A stretch of DNA of 64,000 bases from Nemertoderma westbladi (lineage: Eukaryota > Xenacoelomorpha > Nemertodermatida > Nemertodermatidae): the NCBI GenBank assembly GCA_032718475.1, contig JAUCBJ010003349.1:19666-83665 (forward strand), given 5' to 3'. Both the position numbers and the translations under genes were made by a program. Below are positions 32,940-44,689 of this stretch, in pieces. Numbering within the stretch: position 1 is the first letter of the stretch; every line of letters begins with the position of its first letter. Under the pieces are notes generated by a model that saw only the letters and a program-made list of their open reading frames with translations, was not told the origin of the DNA and made no database searches.

Positions 32940-33790
32940 TGCTGTATTGAATAACGTTATGGTGCTCGTTTAGTGGTGCTTTTTGTGGCTCATTTTGGTT
33001 TCATTGGAACAACAATCAGACAATGGTCGATTTAGTTGTAGGCCTACTAGAGGGAGAGGCATGTTTTAACTTTGACTTTTAAGACCAAATTATCAGTATT
33101 ATGAAGCTACCGGTACTGTATTGTGTTTCTGTAGGCCTATGGCCTGTATTTCTCAAGCCAAGACTTCGGCCTAATCGCGATGCGATAGATTGCTAAGTAT
33201 ATGTGAAAAACTCTTATTGCTGTATTGTTGGCTTTCTTAGTCAGTTAGTGGTGTTCTGGTCTTTTGGGTCTCATTTTGGGTTCATTGTAACTGCAATACC
33301 GGTACCGTATACTGGTATATAATTTAGTTGGACAATAATCACATTTTATGATCAAATCATCAGTACATGGTCAGTCGTAAATCAGCAGTCATGGCAGCAT
33401 GGTGTATATTTCATATTAGAATTCAAGATCTTGTTCTATTGCGAGGTGATATATCTGTATAGTATATATATATCACCTTGTGCCTTGTTGACTTTCTAGT
33501 GGTGTTATTTGATTCATTTTATGCTTATTGGAACTGCAATGCTCTAATTAGACCCATAACACCAGTTAAAAACCTACAATGAGAAACACTCTCACAGCGA
33601 ATGCTTCGCTATGATAGTATCTTGTTGCAAAATGCCCCATCGCGACGTTAACGATGATCGCGATTGTAGAGGGATGACTTTGGTGGCATTAAGCGTCGGG
33701 TAGACTTCAACCAAATTGAAAAAAAATTTCACAACTTAGCCTATTTTTTCACCATTTGGCAAATTATGGGAGGGGGATTGCAAGTGTTTT
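32940..33790. repeat. Dispersed repeat, uninterrupted copy
   Basis: It contains AATGGTCGATTTAGTTGTAG, then AAGACCAAATTATCAGTATT, then ATTGTAGAGGGATGACTTTGG, GGGTAGACTTCAACCAAATT and TTTTTTCACCATTTGGC. The same blocks recur in the same order at 37730-37785, 43147-43380 and 44520-44625, where they are split by other insertions. I do not recognise the class; no ORF. Confidence 0.75.
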
Positions 33791-34103
33791 TTTGTTTAAT
33801 GTTACTTAAATGTCGTAATTAACGATAAATGACGGAAATGACGATAAAATTCATATTAATACCGGTAGGCCCTACCGGTATTCGTTTTTAAACTTTCTTT
33901 GTTGGTGGTTGGTGCACGTTTTATGCGATAGGACAGTAGGATCATGTTTTTTGGTTGGCGTAAATTTGTGTCGCTTGGTGCAAATTATTTTACGCACGGC
34001 GCACATCCGGCGTGCAAAACAGCCTGGTACGTAGTTCAGTAGTTTGTGAAAAGCTGTAAAGTAGGCCTACCTACCCTACACCGCTACACCTATACGATGC
34101 GAT

Positions 34104-36020
34104 ATGGTATTAACGAGAGCGCAGCGTCAACAACGTTCTACATTACAACTCGAGCATTTGTCGGACGATGAATTTAAAGAACTATTAATCTCGAAATCGA
34201 TAAATGATAAAGAAAAGCGTACCAGTAAATCATCTCGTGGAGTAAAATTGTCTAAAAAAAGTAAAAGCATGTCAGTGACAGCAAACGATACTTGTGCAAC
34301 GGAAGTTAACCACAACATTGAAGTCCCTTTAGTAAATATACCGGTAGCATCCCATTCGACCCCGCTTCAAATTGAACAAATTTCTTATGTTATTGGTAGT
34401 GGAACTGGTGGTGGTTCCGTATCTATTCCCATTTCAACGGAACTTAGATTTTCTAACGCAATAGCCAGTAGACCAAGACCATCCACACCATGTCAGAACG
34501 TAATAGAAGCCACAGCTATTCTACCGTTGAGTCCTCTTGTTATAACCTTATCAGATTCGCCAGCGTCATCTAATCCTGCACTTGTTCTGACATCTGTTAC
34601 TACATCAATCAATTCACCTGCAAGTTATATGGGTGTATCTAACTCTAACATGCCTAATAATTCACCTACCGGCAACGGACTTAGTAGGCCTTCGCCATCA
34701 AATAGCAATAGGCATATTCGTCCACCAAATACAGAACAACCACATGAATTGAGCATTACCGGTACCAACGGAACATCCGACCGAACATCACAATCGCGTT
34801 CGTTATGGGATCAACTTAGCATTAGGTTCTTAAGCAACCTTTTATTTAGCAGCTCTAATGAACATACTGTTGTCGGTAGGCCTGCCTCTAATAGTCTTCC
34901 ACATAGTTCTACATTAATTAACAGTTCTACCATTCTACAACCACATACTCTAACAACAACATCGATCAATTCAAATGTAGGCCTACCTCTTGGTTCAACT
35001 TCTACGACATCAAATATTACTTCTACTATACCGGTAGCAACGGTAGCACATACTTCTACCATACCAGTAGCGACGGTAGCGCATACTTCTACTATACCAA
35101 ATACCACTATTTCTGCAACATCAACATGTTCTTCTACTGAACCACCAGCACATACTTTCCCTTCAACGGTGATTCCTTCCTCGATGAACTCCGACCTGCC
35201 AATTCAGACCCGTAATACCTCCTCGCCCTTATTCACTTCCAGCTTTGTGGATGAGTTGTTTCTCCCATTTTATTCTGTCATTGACACTTTGTTGAAACCT
35301 TACACAGTTTTCGGATCCAACATTGGGAACCATCAATCTATTTTGAAGTTCTCGTTAAGCCAAAACCAGTGCAATGCGATAAACTTAACTACCGGTAACT
35401 CACAACTTCGCCACAAAATAATTTTGTGTTTCACTTGTTTGAATAGTGACGGTAATCCCGTCATAGACTATCCTTGTTTCGTTAACGTCATGTGCAACTC
35501 GAAGTTCGTTTTTATCGAGAAGCGATGTATGCGACCCATAGATATTACACTAACCTCCATTACTCGCTACCCTTCACGTAACTCGGTTGCTGTTAAGTGG
35601 ATACGGACTCCAGCTAATATTGGTAAAGCATGGCGGGCCGCTGTTTACTTAGTGAAGGAAGATTCAGTGGAGAATATATTTAACGAGATTTCAAATAAAA
35701 AGACCCTAGATTTTGGATACACTAAGCGAGTGATAGAGAGCTGCTTAAAGTCGACGTTAAACGATAGTTTGGATTTAGTCGGAAGCGACGCGACTGTATC
35801 TCTTGTCTGTCCGTTGAGTACCGTGCGAATGGAGACGCCAGCTAGGTCGATGTCCTGCGACCACATACAGTGTTTCGATCTGGAGTCCTACCTGGAGGTC
35901 CATAGACGGACCCCGAGATGGACCTGTCCTGTCTGCAGTCGTCTGGCCTACCCCAAGGACCTCGCTGTGGATCGCTTCTTCCAGGATATTCTATCCCAGA
36001 CGGACTCCGACGAGAAACAG
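34104..36020 (+). CDS. PIAS-like SUMO E3 ligase, exon 1
   Basis: PIAS proteins are nuclear E3 ligases that move SUMO from UBC9 to transcription factors and chromatin proteins. This exon encodes residues 1-639. Residues 1-60 are basic and I do not see a clear SAP domain, which most PIAS proteins have. Residues 80-375 are Ser/Thr/Pro/Asn-rich low complexity with a tandem TSTIPVATVAH. The PINIT domain is at about 385-545 (PFYSVIDTLLKP, later AVYLVKE). The SP-RING (MIZ) zinc domain spans about 565-630, with Cys585, His587, Cys608 and Cys611 as ligands in the SCDHIQCF and WTCPVC motifs. The exon ends at a phase-0 donor CAG|GTGCGT. ATG 34104 is the first ATG in this frame; an ATG at 34097 is out of frame. 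Confidence 0.92.
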
Positions 36021-36670
36021 GTGCGTTCGTTTCGAAACTGGAGTCGATGCGTCTCATGACACAAGACTGAGTCAAATGTGACTCCGACATAAAAAAAATC
36101 TGTTTGTAAAATTTTTTGCCATTTTTACTCGAAGGAGAAGATACAGGAGACAGGGGACGGACCCTCCTGAATTTTTTTTGTCATTTGGTCGTGATTTGTT
36201 GTTTGTTGTGATTTTGAAATCAGCAGTCAGAAGGGTCCCCTGTATCTAACCAGTGCGCAGTTGTTGGGATGGGGGGGGGGGGGGGGCTTGACGCAAATCC
36301 CATTTCTGCGAAAAACTATAAGTCAATAGAGCAGATTATAGCTATCTGTTCCGCAATCTCTTGACCAATTAATCAAGGTGTCATATAAAGTGATTTAAAT
36401 GTCGTGAATTAAGATAATAACTATTGTTTTACTTCATTTACTCGACCTACATTTATTATATCCAATGTGAAATTTTAATCATTATAGTTAGACTTTCTTC
36501 TTGAAATTGTATCCAAATGATTTATACAGGTAGACGCTGGTTTTATATTAACCTGTTATGTTGTGACTTTACACTTACGGTTTTGCTTCCCTACTGACTC
36601 GTATCTCGTTGCATTCAGTAACAATAAATTAATAAACTCAACCTTTACGGCTTCTGTTGCTTCTTTGTAG

Positions 36671-36997
36671 GTGAAAATCAATTACGATGGTTCGTGGTCT
36701 ACCAAATCTAAAGGAGCGATCCGAGAACTTTGTGAGACAGACAGACTCATAGAGAAATCCGTCGATGATACCATCATAGTACTCGATTCCTCCAACGATG
36801 AGGACGCCTTACAGGATATCGAAAATAGTGGAACCAATAATGACGTCATAAGCTCGAAGGGGGTTGGAAGTGGTGACGTCACGAAAAAACGTCGTCATTC
36901 ATCAATTAATGTTGGAGGCGCATCTAACGAGAGCCGCAATGTGAGACCGTTAGTTCCCCTTCATTATATAACATGTAATGTAACAAACAATAAGTAA
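36671..36997 (+). CDS. PIAS-like SUMO E3 ligase, exon 2 (stop form)
   Basis: The acceptor TTCTTTGTAG|GTG at 36670 continues exon 1 in phase 0 after a 650-bp intron (36021-36670, which contains a 16-G run). The first residues (KINYDGSWS) match the strand that follows the SP-RING in PIAS proteins. A SUMO-interacting motif, TIIVLDSSNDED, lies at about 673-684, followed by acidic residues, as in vertebrate PIAS (VIDLTIDSSSDEE-type). The exon then becomes Ser/Asn-rich and ends in TAA at 36995, giving a 747-residue protein. A donor-like AA|GTAATT at 36994 overlaps the last codon, so a longer form joining the exon at 44690 is possible. Confidence 0.88.
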   Translation: MKINYDGSWSTKSKGAIRELCETDRLIEKSVDDTIIVLDSSNDEDALQDIENSGTNNDVISSKGVGSGDVTKKRRHSSINVGGASNESRNVRPLVPLHYITCNVTNNK

Positions 36998-37029
36998 TTT
37001 TATTTAGTATAGGAACTAATCGAATCTCC

Positions 37030-37035
37030 AATAAA
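37030..37035 (+). terminator. Poly(A) signal for PIAS short form
   Basis: AATAAA 33 bases after the exon 2 stop, at the distance expected for a compact 3' UTR. It supports exon 2 being terminal in at least one transcript. Confidence 0.55.
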
Positions 37036-37481
37036 TATTTTGTTTGATGACATTTTGTTCTTAAAATTGCCTTTTTATCCGAATTATATTATTGAATTGT
37101 ATAAGTTTTTCGGGTATAAATAATTAATTAATTGCACTAAATATAAAAACCGGTGGAGAACTCGTTGAGCGTACCAAATGTACAAATATAATTACCTAGG
37201 ATTAAAAGTTAAGTAATATTAATTTAATTGTATTTATTGCCTAGTGATACTTATATGAAGAAAAAAAAACAAAAGGGCAATTTATTGCAAACGCAAATTC
37301 CGGTATATCCTGGGCTGCTGCATGGTTTGTCTGGAATGCCGCCCAAAAATTTTTCTAAATGAGCTTTTTTGAAAGTGTCGAGGGAACAATCAGACATTGC
37401 GTAAGAATTGAGGTAAAACGTTGGATAATTGCGGTCCGACAACACCAATACTGTTCTCCGTTAGAGTCCCCCGCCCCCATA

Positions 37482-37501
37482 GGGGGGGGGGGGGGGGGGG
37501 G
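37482..37501. repeat. 20-G tract with flanking C-rich sequence
   Basis: A run of 20 Gs preceded by CCCCCGCCCCC and followed by GGGGG and CCCCCTCCGGGGG. It resembles the homopolymer tracts at the ends of TTAA elements in this window, but I do not see TTAA here. Confidence 0.7.
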
Positions 37502-37817
37502 TAAGGGGGCTCATTAAAATTCCTGAATTAATCCCCCTCCGGGGGAAAATCGTAGCTAATAACATCTGATATTAAACTTGCAAATATTAAACTGTAACTG
37601 CACCGATAGCCAGTTCTATTGATTTTCGTTTATTGTTTTGGTTAGGATAGATCGTGCCACTATAACTAAACATAAAATTTAAATTGTTAATTAGGGTGGT
37701 TCAAAAAAATAGAAACTCCTATGCGCTACACCTATGCTGTGATTCATTTTGGTCTGATTGGAACCGCAATTGGTCGATTTGGTAATATCACATTTGAGGC
37801 ACAGTGGTAAGAAATTT

Positions 37818-37985
37818 TTTTATCGATGCCCATGGCGAACCACTTATACTTTTTTTTCAAACTTTGAAGATTCCGCTATGCCCATGGCGAACCACTTATA
37901 CATTTTTCAAAAGTTTGTTGATTCAGCTACGTCCATAGCAAACCACTCCTTTTCAGAGTTTGTTGATTCCTCTATGCCCTTATTA
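37818..37985. repeat. ~60-bp direct repeat, three degenerate copies
   Basis: Three copies of a unit with CTATGCCCATGGCGAACCAC, then a T-rich stretch and GTTTGTTGATTC. It lies just inside the left end of the TIR element. Confidence 0.8.
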
Positions 37986-38429
37986 AGAAACCTAATTATT
38001 TGAAAGTTTATTTATTAACGTTTTATTTATTTATTAATAGTAGTAATAATAACAATACTTGATTAGCATACATTACAGTGTAATATTGCATATAATTACC
38101 TAATTAACTAAAACTGCTAATTAGCTCATTAACTATGTATTAATAAATGGCACAAACTGCAAATTGATTTATTAGATGCCACAAATTACGTAGGTTTTTC
38201 CGGTACAACCTCGGGCATCTATGAACAGTCGTAAATTGGTTCCTGAAATAATAAAGTTAAGAATTTATTATTTCAAAATAATAAAATAGATTATATATAT
38301 ATATATATATAGATATAAAATAGATTCGATTCAAACAAATTAGCACAATATTTCAGAGAAAATGAAAAGAAAGTCTAAAATTTACTAAGGATTTCCTTTA
38401 CTCAAATAGAATATAATAATAATATATCA

Positions 38430-38530
38430 AATAAATTAATGCATCTGAATAATTATTTCTTTACAACCAAATCAAATGTAATTGTCAATATTTTATAAGT
38501 AATATAATTATTCAGATGCATTAATTTATT
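38430..38530. repeat. 27-bp perfect inverted repeat
   Basis: Arms at 38430-38456 and 38504-38530 (core TTAATGCATCTGAATAATTA) are exact complements around a 47-base spacer. It lies between the left TIR and the satellite. Confidence 0.9.
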
Positions 38531-38710
38531 ACGTGTATTATTAATGTGTACAAAATGCCACAATTCTTAAAAATATGCACTGTAATATAATAATTGCTTA
38601 ATAATAATTTGAGGATGACTTAAAAAAACGCAGGCCTACTAAAAAATGATCGATTACGCTTCCGCATCTGGCAGTCTGGTGCTGTGCTGTGCATCTCCAC
38701 ATGAGTCAGT

Positions 38711-41700
38711 GAGTTGATGAACGTCAGGTAGACGTAGAGAACGAGACGTCCTCGAAGATAACTTATGAGTTGATGAGCGTCAGGTAGACGTAGAGAACGA
38801 GACGTCCTCGAAGATAACTTATGAGTTGATGAGCGTCAGGTAGACGCAGAGAACGAGACGTCCTCGAAGATAACTTATGAGTTGATGAGCGTCAGGTAGA
38901 CGCAGAGAACGAGACGTCCTCGAAGATAACTTATGAGTTGATGAGCGTCAGGTAGACGTAGAGAACGAGACGTCCTCGAAGATAACTTATGAGTTGATGA
39001 GCGTCAGGTAGACGTAGAGAACGAGACGTCCTCGAAGATAACTTATGAGTTGATGAGCGTCAGGTAGACGCAGAGAACGAGACGTCCTCGAAGATAACTT
39101 ATGAGTTGATGAGCGTCAGGTAGACGTAGAGAACGAGACGTCCTCGAAGATAACTTATGAGTTGATGAGCGTCAGGTAGACGTAGAGAACGAGACGTCCT
39201 CGAAGATAACTTATGAGTTGATGAGCGTCAGGTAGACGTAGAGAACGAGACGTCCTCGAAGATAACTTATGAGTTGATGAGCGTCAGGTAGACGTAGAGA
39301 ACGAGACGTCCTCGAAGATAACTTATGAGTTGATGAGCGTCAGGTAGACGTAGAGAACGAGACGTCCTCGAAGATAACTTATGAGTTGATGAGCGTCAGG
39401 TAGACGTAGAGAACGAGACGTCCTCGAAGATAACTTATGAGTTGATGAGCGTCAGGTAGACGTAGAGAACGAGACGTCCTCGAAGATAACTTATGAGTTG
39501 ATGAGCGTCAGGTAGACGTAGAGAACGAGACGTCCTCGAAGATAACTTATGAGTTGATGAGCGTCAGGTAGACGTAGAGAACGAGACGTCCTCGAAGATA
39601 ACTTATGAGTTGATGAGCGTCAGGTAGACGTAGAGAACGAGACGTCCTCGAAGATAACTTATGAGTTGATGAGCGTCAGGTAGACGTAGAGAACGAGACG
39701 TCCTCGAAGATAACTTATGAGTTGATGAGCGTCAGGTAGACGTAGAGAACGAGACGTCCTCGAAGATAACTTATGAGTTGATGAGCGTCAGGTAGACGTA
39801 GAGAACGAGACGTCCTCGAAGATAACTTATGAGTTGATGAGCGTCAGGTAGACGTAGAGAACGAGACGTCCTCGAAGATAACTTATGAGTTGATGAGCGT
39901 CAGGTAGACGTAGAGAACGAGACGTCCTCGAAGATAACTTATGAGTTGATGAGCGTCAGGTAGACGTAGAGAACGAGACGTCCTCGAAGATAACTTATGA
40001 GTTGATGAGCGTCAGGTAGACGTAGAGAACGAGACGTCCTCGAAGATAACTTATGAGTTGATGAGCGTCAGGTAGACGTAGAGAACGAGACGTCCTCGAA
40101 GATAACTTATGAGTTGATGAGCGTCAGGTAGACGTAGAGAACGAGACGTCCTCGAAGATAACTTATGAGTTGATGAGCGTCAGGTAGACGTAGAGAACGA
40201 GACGTCCTCGAAGATAACTTATGAGTTGATGAGCGTCAGGTAGACGTAGAGAACGAGACGTCCTCGAAGATAACTTATGAGTTGATGAGCGTCAGGTAGA
40301 CGTAGAGAACGAGACGTCCTCGAAGATAACTTATGAGTTGATGAGCGTCAGGTAGACGTAGAGAACGAGACGTCCTCGAAGATAACTTATGAGTTGATGA
40401 GCGTCAGGTAGACGTAGAGAACGAGACGTCCTCGAAGATAACTTATGAGTTGATGAGCGTCAGGTAGACGTAGAGAACGAGACGTCCTCGAAGATAACTT
40501 ATGAGTTGATGAGCGTCAGGTAGACGTAGAGAACGAGACGTCCTCGAAGATAACTTATGAGTTGATGAGCGTCAGGTAGACGTAGAGAACGAGACGTCCT
40601 CGAAGATAACTTATGAGTTGATGAGCGTCAGGTAGACGTAGAGAACGAGACGTCCTCGAAGATAACTTATGAGTTGATGAGCGTCAGGTAGACGTAGAGA
40701 ACGAGACGTCCTCGAAGATAACTTATGAGTTGATGAGCGTCAGGTAGACGTAGAGAACGAGACGTCCTCGAAGATAACTTATGAGTTGATGAGCGTCAGG
40801 TAGACGTAGAGAACGAGACGTCCTCGAAGATAACTTATGAGTTGATGAGCGTCAGGTAGACGTAGAGAACGAGACGTCCTCGAAGATAACTTATGAGTTG
40901 ATGAGCGTCAGGTAGACGTAGAGAACGAGACGTCCTCGAAGATAACTTATGAGTTGATGAGCGTCAGGTAGACGTAGAGAACGAGACGTCCTCGAAGATA
41001 ACTTATGAGTTGATGAGCGTCAGGTAGACGTAGAGAACGAGACGTCCTCGAAGATAACTTATGAGTTGATGAGCGTCAGGTAGACGTAGAGAACGAGACG
41101 TCCTCGAAGATAACTTATGAGTTGATGAGCGTCAGGTAGACGTAGAGAACGAGACGTCCTCGAAGATAACTTATGAGTTGATGAGCGTCAGGTAGACGTA
41201 GAGAACGAGACGTCCTCGAAGATAACTTATGAGTTGATGAGCGTCAGGTAGACGTAGAGAACGAGACGTCCTCGAAGATAACTTATGAGTTGATGAGCGT
41301 CAGGTAGACGTAGAGAACGAGACGTCCTCGAAGATAACTTATGAGTTGATGAGCGTCAGGTAGACGTAGAGAACGAGACGTCCTCGAAGATAACTTATGA
41401 GTTGATGAGCGTCAGGTAGACGTAGAGAACGAGACGTCCTCGAAGATAACTTATGAGTTGATGAGCGTCAGGTAGACGTAGAGAACGAGACGTCCTCGAA
41501 GATAACTTATGAGTTGATGAGCGTCAGGTAGACGTAGAGAACGAGACGTCCTCGAAGATAACTTATGAGTTGATGAGCGTCAGGTAGACGTAGAGAACGA
41601 GACGTCCTCGAAGATAACTTATGAGTTGATGAGCGTCAGGTAGACGTAGAGAACGAGACGTCCTCGAAGATAACTTATGAGTTGATGAGCGTCAGGTAGA

Positions 41701-42854
41701 CGTAGAGAACGAGACGTCCTCGAAGATAACTTATGAGTTGATGAGCGTCAGGTAGACGTAGAGAACGAGACGTCCTCGAAGATAACTTATGAGTTGATGA
41801 GCGTCAGGTAGACGTAGAGAACGAGACGTCCTCGAAGATAACTTATGAGTTGATGAGCGTCAGGTAGACGTAGAGAACGAGACGTCCTCGAAGATAACTT
41901 ATGAGTTGATGAGCGTCAGGTAGACGTAGAGAACGAGACGTCCTCGAAGATAACTTATGAGTTGATGAGCGTCAGGTAGACGTAGAGAACGAGACGTCCT
42001 CGAAGATAACTTATGAGTTGATGAGCGTCAGGTAGACGTAGAGAACGAGACGTCCTCGAAGATAACTTATGAGTTGATGAGCGTCAGGTAGACGTAGAGA
42101 ACGAGACGTCCTCGAAGATAACTTATGAGTTGATGAGCGTCAGGTAGACGTAGAGAACGAGACGTCCTCGAAGATAACTTATGAGTTGATGAGCGTCAGG
42201 TAGACGTAGAGAACGAGACGTCCTCGAAGATAACTTATGAGTTGATGAGCGTCAGGTAGACGTAGAGAACGAGACGTCCTCGAAGATAACTTATGAGTTG
42301 ATGAGCGTCAGGTAGACGTAGAGAACGAGACGTCCTCGAAGATAACTTATGAGTTGATGAGCGTCAGGTAGACGTAGAGAACGAGACGTCCTCGAAGATA
42401 ACTTATGAGTTGATGAGCGTCAGGTAGACGTAGAGAACGAGACGTCCTCGAAGATAACTTATGAGTTGATGAACGTCAGGTAGACGTAGAGAACGAGACG
42501 TCCTCGAAGATAACTTATGAGTTGATGAGCGTCAGGTAGACGTAGAGAACGAGACGTCCTCGAAGATAACTTATGAGTTGATGAGCGTCAGGTAGACGTA
42601 GAGAACGAGACGTCCTCGAAGATAACTTATGAGTTGATGAGCGTCAGGTAGACGTAGAGAACGAGACGTCCTCGAAGATAACTTATGAGTTGATGAGCGT
42701 CAGGTAGACGTAGAGAACGAGACGTCCTCGAAGATAACTTATGAGTTGATGAGCGTCAGGTAGACGTAGAGAACGAGACGTCCTCGAAGATAACTTATGA
42801 GTTGATGAGCGTCAGGTAGACGTAGAGAACGAGACGTCCTCGAAGATAACTTAA
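38711..42854. repeat. 56-bp satellite, 74 near-identical copies
   Basis: The unit starts GAGTTGATGAGCGTCAGGTA and repeats with exact 56-bp spacing from 38711 to the last start at 42799. The only variants I noticed are at unit position 11 (A instead of G in units 1 and 68) and position 25 (C instead of T in units 3, 4 and 7). These two positions would pair in a small stem (positions 11-15 with 21-25, loop AGGTA). A second stem is possible at 32-35 with 41-44. The extreme homogeneity implies recent amplification or ongoing unequal exchange. There is no ORF through the array. Confidence 0.97.
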
Positions 42855-43146
42855 TTGCCATATTTTATAATATCTATAAATATAATATCTAATATTTCCG
42901 GCAAATTTAAGGAAAATTGAGGAAATGGTGCACATTTGAAAATAGGCAAAAATTAACTTTTCGAAAAAAAAGCCATAAACTCATGATTTTCTATCGTGCT
43001 GCTCGAAGCGGAAAATCACCTATTTAAAATTTTTTTTTCTATGAAGTTACACATAGGTCAGAGAGTGTCTGTGTAAAATTTGAGACAAATTGGTTCAAAA
43101 ATGGCCACTGGGGAAAGGTGTTTGTCACTGTGCCTCAAATGTGATA

Positions 43147-43390
43147 CAACCGTCGATTTAGTTGTACTAGAGGCATGTTGTAAGACCAAATTATTAGTAT
43201 TTTGAAGTTATTGCCTATATTTCACATTACAAGTAATGTATTTCACAACAAATACCACCACTAAAAGCCTATAATGACTAATGAGAGTGCTTCTATCATA
43301 TAATGATTTGCTATATATCGCCTTGCAAAAAGCGATTGTAGTGGGATAACTTTGGCCCATATCGGTTATCCTGGGCATTTCCCAGTGACA
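43147..43390. repeat. Dispersed repeat, middle part of a split copy
   Basis: Matches the repeat at 33020-33670 in order: GTCGATTTAGTTGTAC, AAGACCAAATTATTAGTATT and GCGATTGTAGTGGGATAACTTTGG. It continues the copy whose left piece is at 37730-37785 and whose right piece is at 44520-44625. Confidence 0.75.
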
Positions 43391-43462
43391 AAGAATAAGA
43401 GATTGGATGGAAGGACATTAAGTAAAGGAAGTAAGGAACTACTACGATTGGCATAGGAACTA

Positions 43463-43980
43463 CTACAATTGGCATATTACATATATATTAAGAATGCTGT
43501 GCCGGCTGACGACAACATTGCGATTGCGCCGCCACAACTCCCTATCACCCATGACATTTGCTAGATCATCCGCATCTTCAAGGCCAGTATCCTTTAAGAT
43601 GCGTCTCAAGAAAGTCATGGGCTGTCCACCATGCTTATTCACTCCATGAGGCTGCCAAAGTACAAGATTATGCACTGGCTGGTCCTCACGGCGAAAGCAA
43701 TGTCCTGCAAAGCGGAGGCGATTTTGTTCTAGTGTCAAGCTTGGGGGAACCAATGAGACACCTCCAATGTTATATAGTGTCTGGTTGAAGATGTGTGCAT
43801 TGTACTTGACACAATGAACCCGTCGTAGCATTCTTGTGAATCAGAGACTCCAGAGATTTGGTATCCTCAGCAGTTAGCATGGACTCCCATAGATGAGTAC
43901 TTGAACTACTACTGCTCTAAATAATCGGACCTTAAGTTTCCGATGTATTCTGTGTGACATCCAAATCCTGGAAACAAGCA
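43463..43980 (-). pseudogene. RTE/LINE reverse transcriptase C-terminal fragment
   Basis: On the minus strand, 43831-43463 encodes a typical LINE C-terminal segment (NRLRFAGHCFRREDQP, then GGQPMTFLRRILKDTG). The upstream part to about 43980 reads as the preceding RT thumb (KVRLFRAVVVQVLIYGS) with stops. It differs from the RTE copy at 19795-22356 and is a separate, older fragment. Confidence 0.8.
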
Positions 43981-44019
43981 AGAAAGAAGAAAGGGAAGGA
44001 AAATAAATACTCAATAAAA

Positions 44020-44440
44020 CTGGTTACATGGTCGATTTAAAAAATACACCAATCAGGGGAAAGGAAAAGGTTACAGTGCCGGTGTTGTTTTCTAGCCAAA
44101 ACAATAAACGATAGTAAATAATGCTGGTTTCATGATCAATTTAAAAAATACACCAATCATGGGAAAGGAAAGGGTTACAGTGCCGGTGTTGTTTTCTAGC
44201 CAAAACAATAAACGATAGTAAATAATGCTGGTTTCATGATCAATTTAAAAAATACACCAATCATGGGAAAGGAAAGGGTTACAGTGCCGGTGTTGTTTTC
44301 TAACCAAAACAATAAACGATAGTAAATAATGCTGGTTTCATGATCAATTTAAAAAATACACCAATCATGGGAAAGAAACACGTTGCAGGTTACAGTGGCG
44401 GTGTTTTCTAACCAAAACAATAAATGATTGACAATAAAAC
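44020..44440. repeat. 104-bp tandem repeat, four copies
   Basis: Units start near 44020, 44124, 44228 and 44332 with exact 104-bp spacing in the middle. Each has CATGATCAATTTAAAAAATA, GGTTACAGTGCCGGTGTTG and CCAAAACAATAAACGATAG. The first and last units are more diverged. A related single copy lies near 10705-10790. Confidence 0.92.
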
Positions 44441-44519
44441 TGGTTACATGGTCTTCGAATGCTCTCTATGAAGGCAGTTGTTTTCTCCGGGAAAGGGGCA
44501 TACAGGAAACTTCACGTGG

Positions 44520-44625
44520 TACATAACTTTGGTGGCGTTGAGCACAGGGTAGACTTAAACCAAATTGGAAAATTATTTCACAGCTTATTTTTTCACTATT
44601 TGGCAGATTTCGGGAGGATAGCCCA
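44520..44625. repeat. Dispersed repeat, right part of a split copy
   Basis: Matches 33680-33775 (ACTTTGGTGGC..., GGGTAGACTT.AACCAAATTG, TTTTTTCAC.ATTTGGCA). It completes the interrupted copy begun at 37730. Confidence 0.75.
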
Positions 44626-44689
44626 TAGGAATGTTCATCAACTTTTATTGTTTATTTGGCGTTCCTGATTGGTTTGTTTTGTTTCATAG

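Larger units (their letters stand above)
37786..43146. mobile_element. Non-autonomous TIR element carrying a 56-bp satellite
   Basis: A perfect 21-bp inverted repeat (containing CACATTTGAGGCACAGTG) lies at 37786-37806 and 43126-43146. Outside it, both flanks are pieces of the dispersed repeat seen intact at 32940-33790 (left flank 37730-37785, right flank 43147-43380), so this is an insertion into that repeat. Tips of the form TA|TCAC...GTGA|TA would fit a TA target duplication, as in Tc1/mariner, but I cannot prove it. Inside are a degenerate 60-bp triplicate, a 27-bp hairpin and the 74-copy satellite. No transposase is seen. Confidence 0.75.

Noticed and set aside
38711-42854. Hammerhead ribozyme in each 56-bp unit
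   Set aside because: TTGATGA followed by a stem-loop and GAGAAC resembles CUGAUGA-stem II-GAAA, but the essential C3 is U and the GAAA box is displaced and altered, and no proper cleavage triplet with stem I is found.
38711-42854. CRISPR array
   Set aside because: The units are contiguous with no variable spacers, and the context is a eukaryotic genome.
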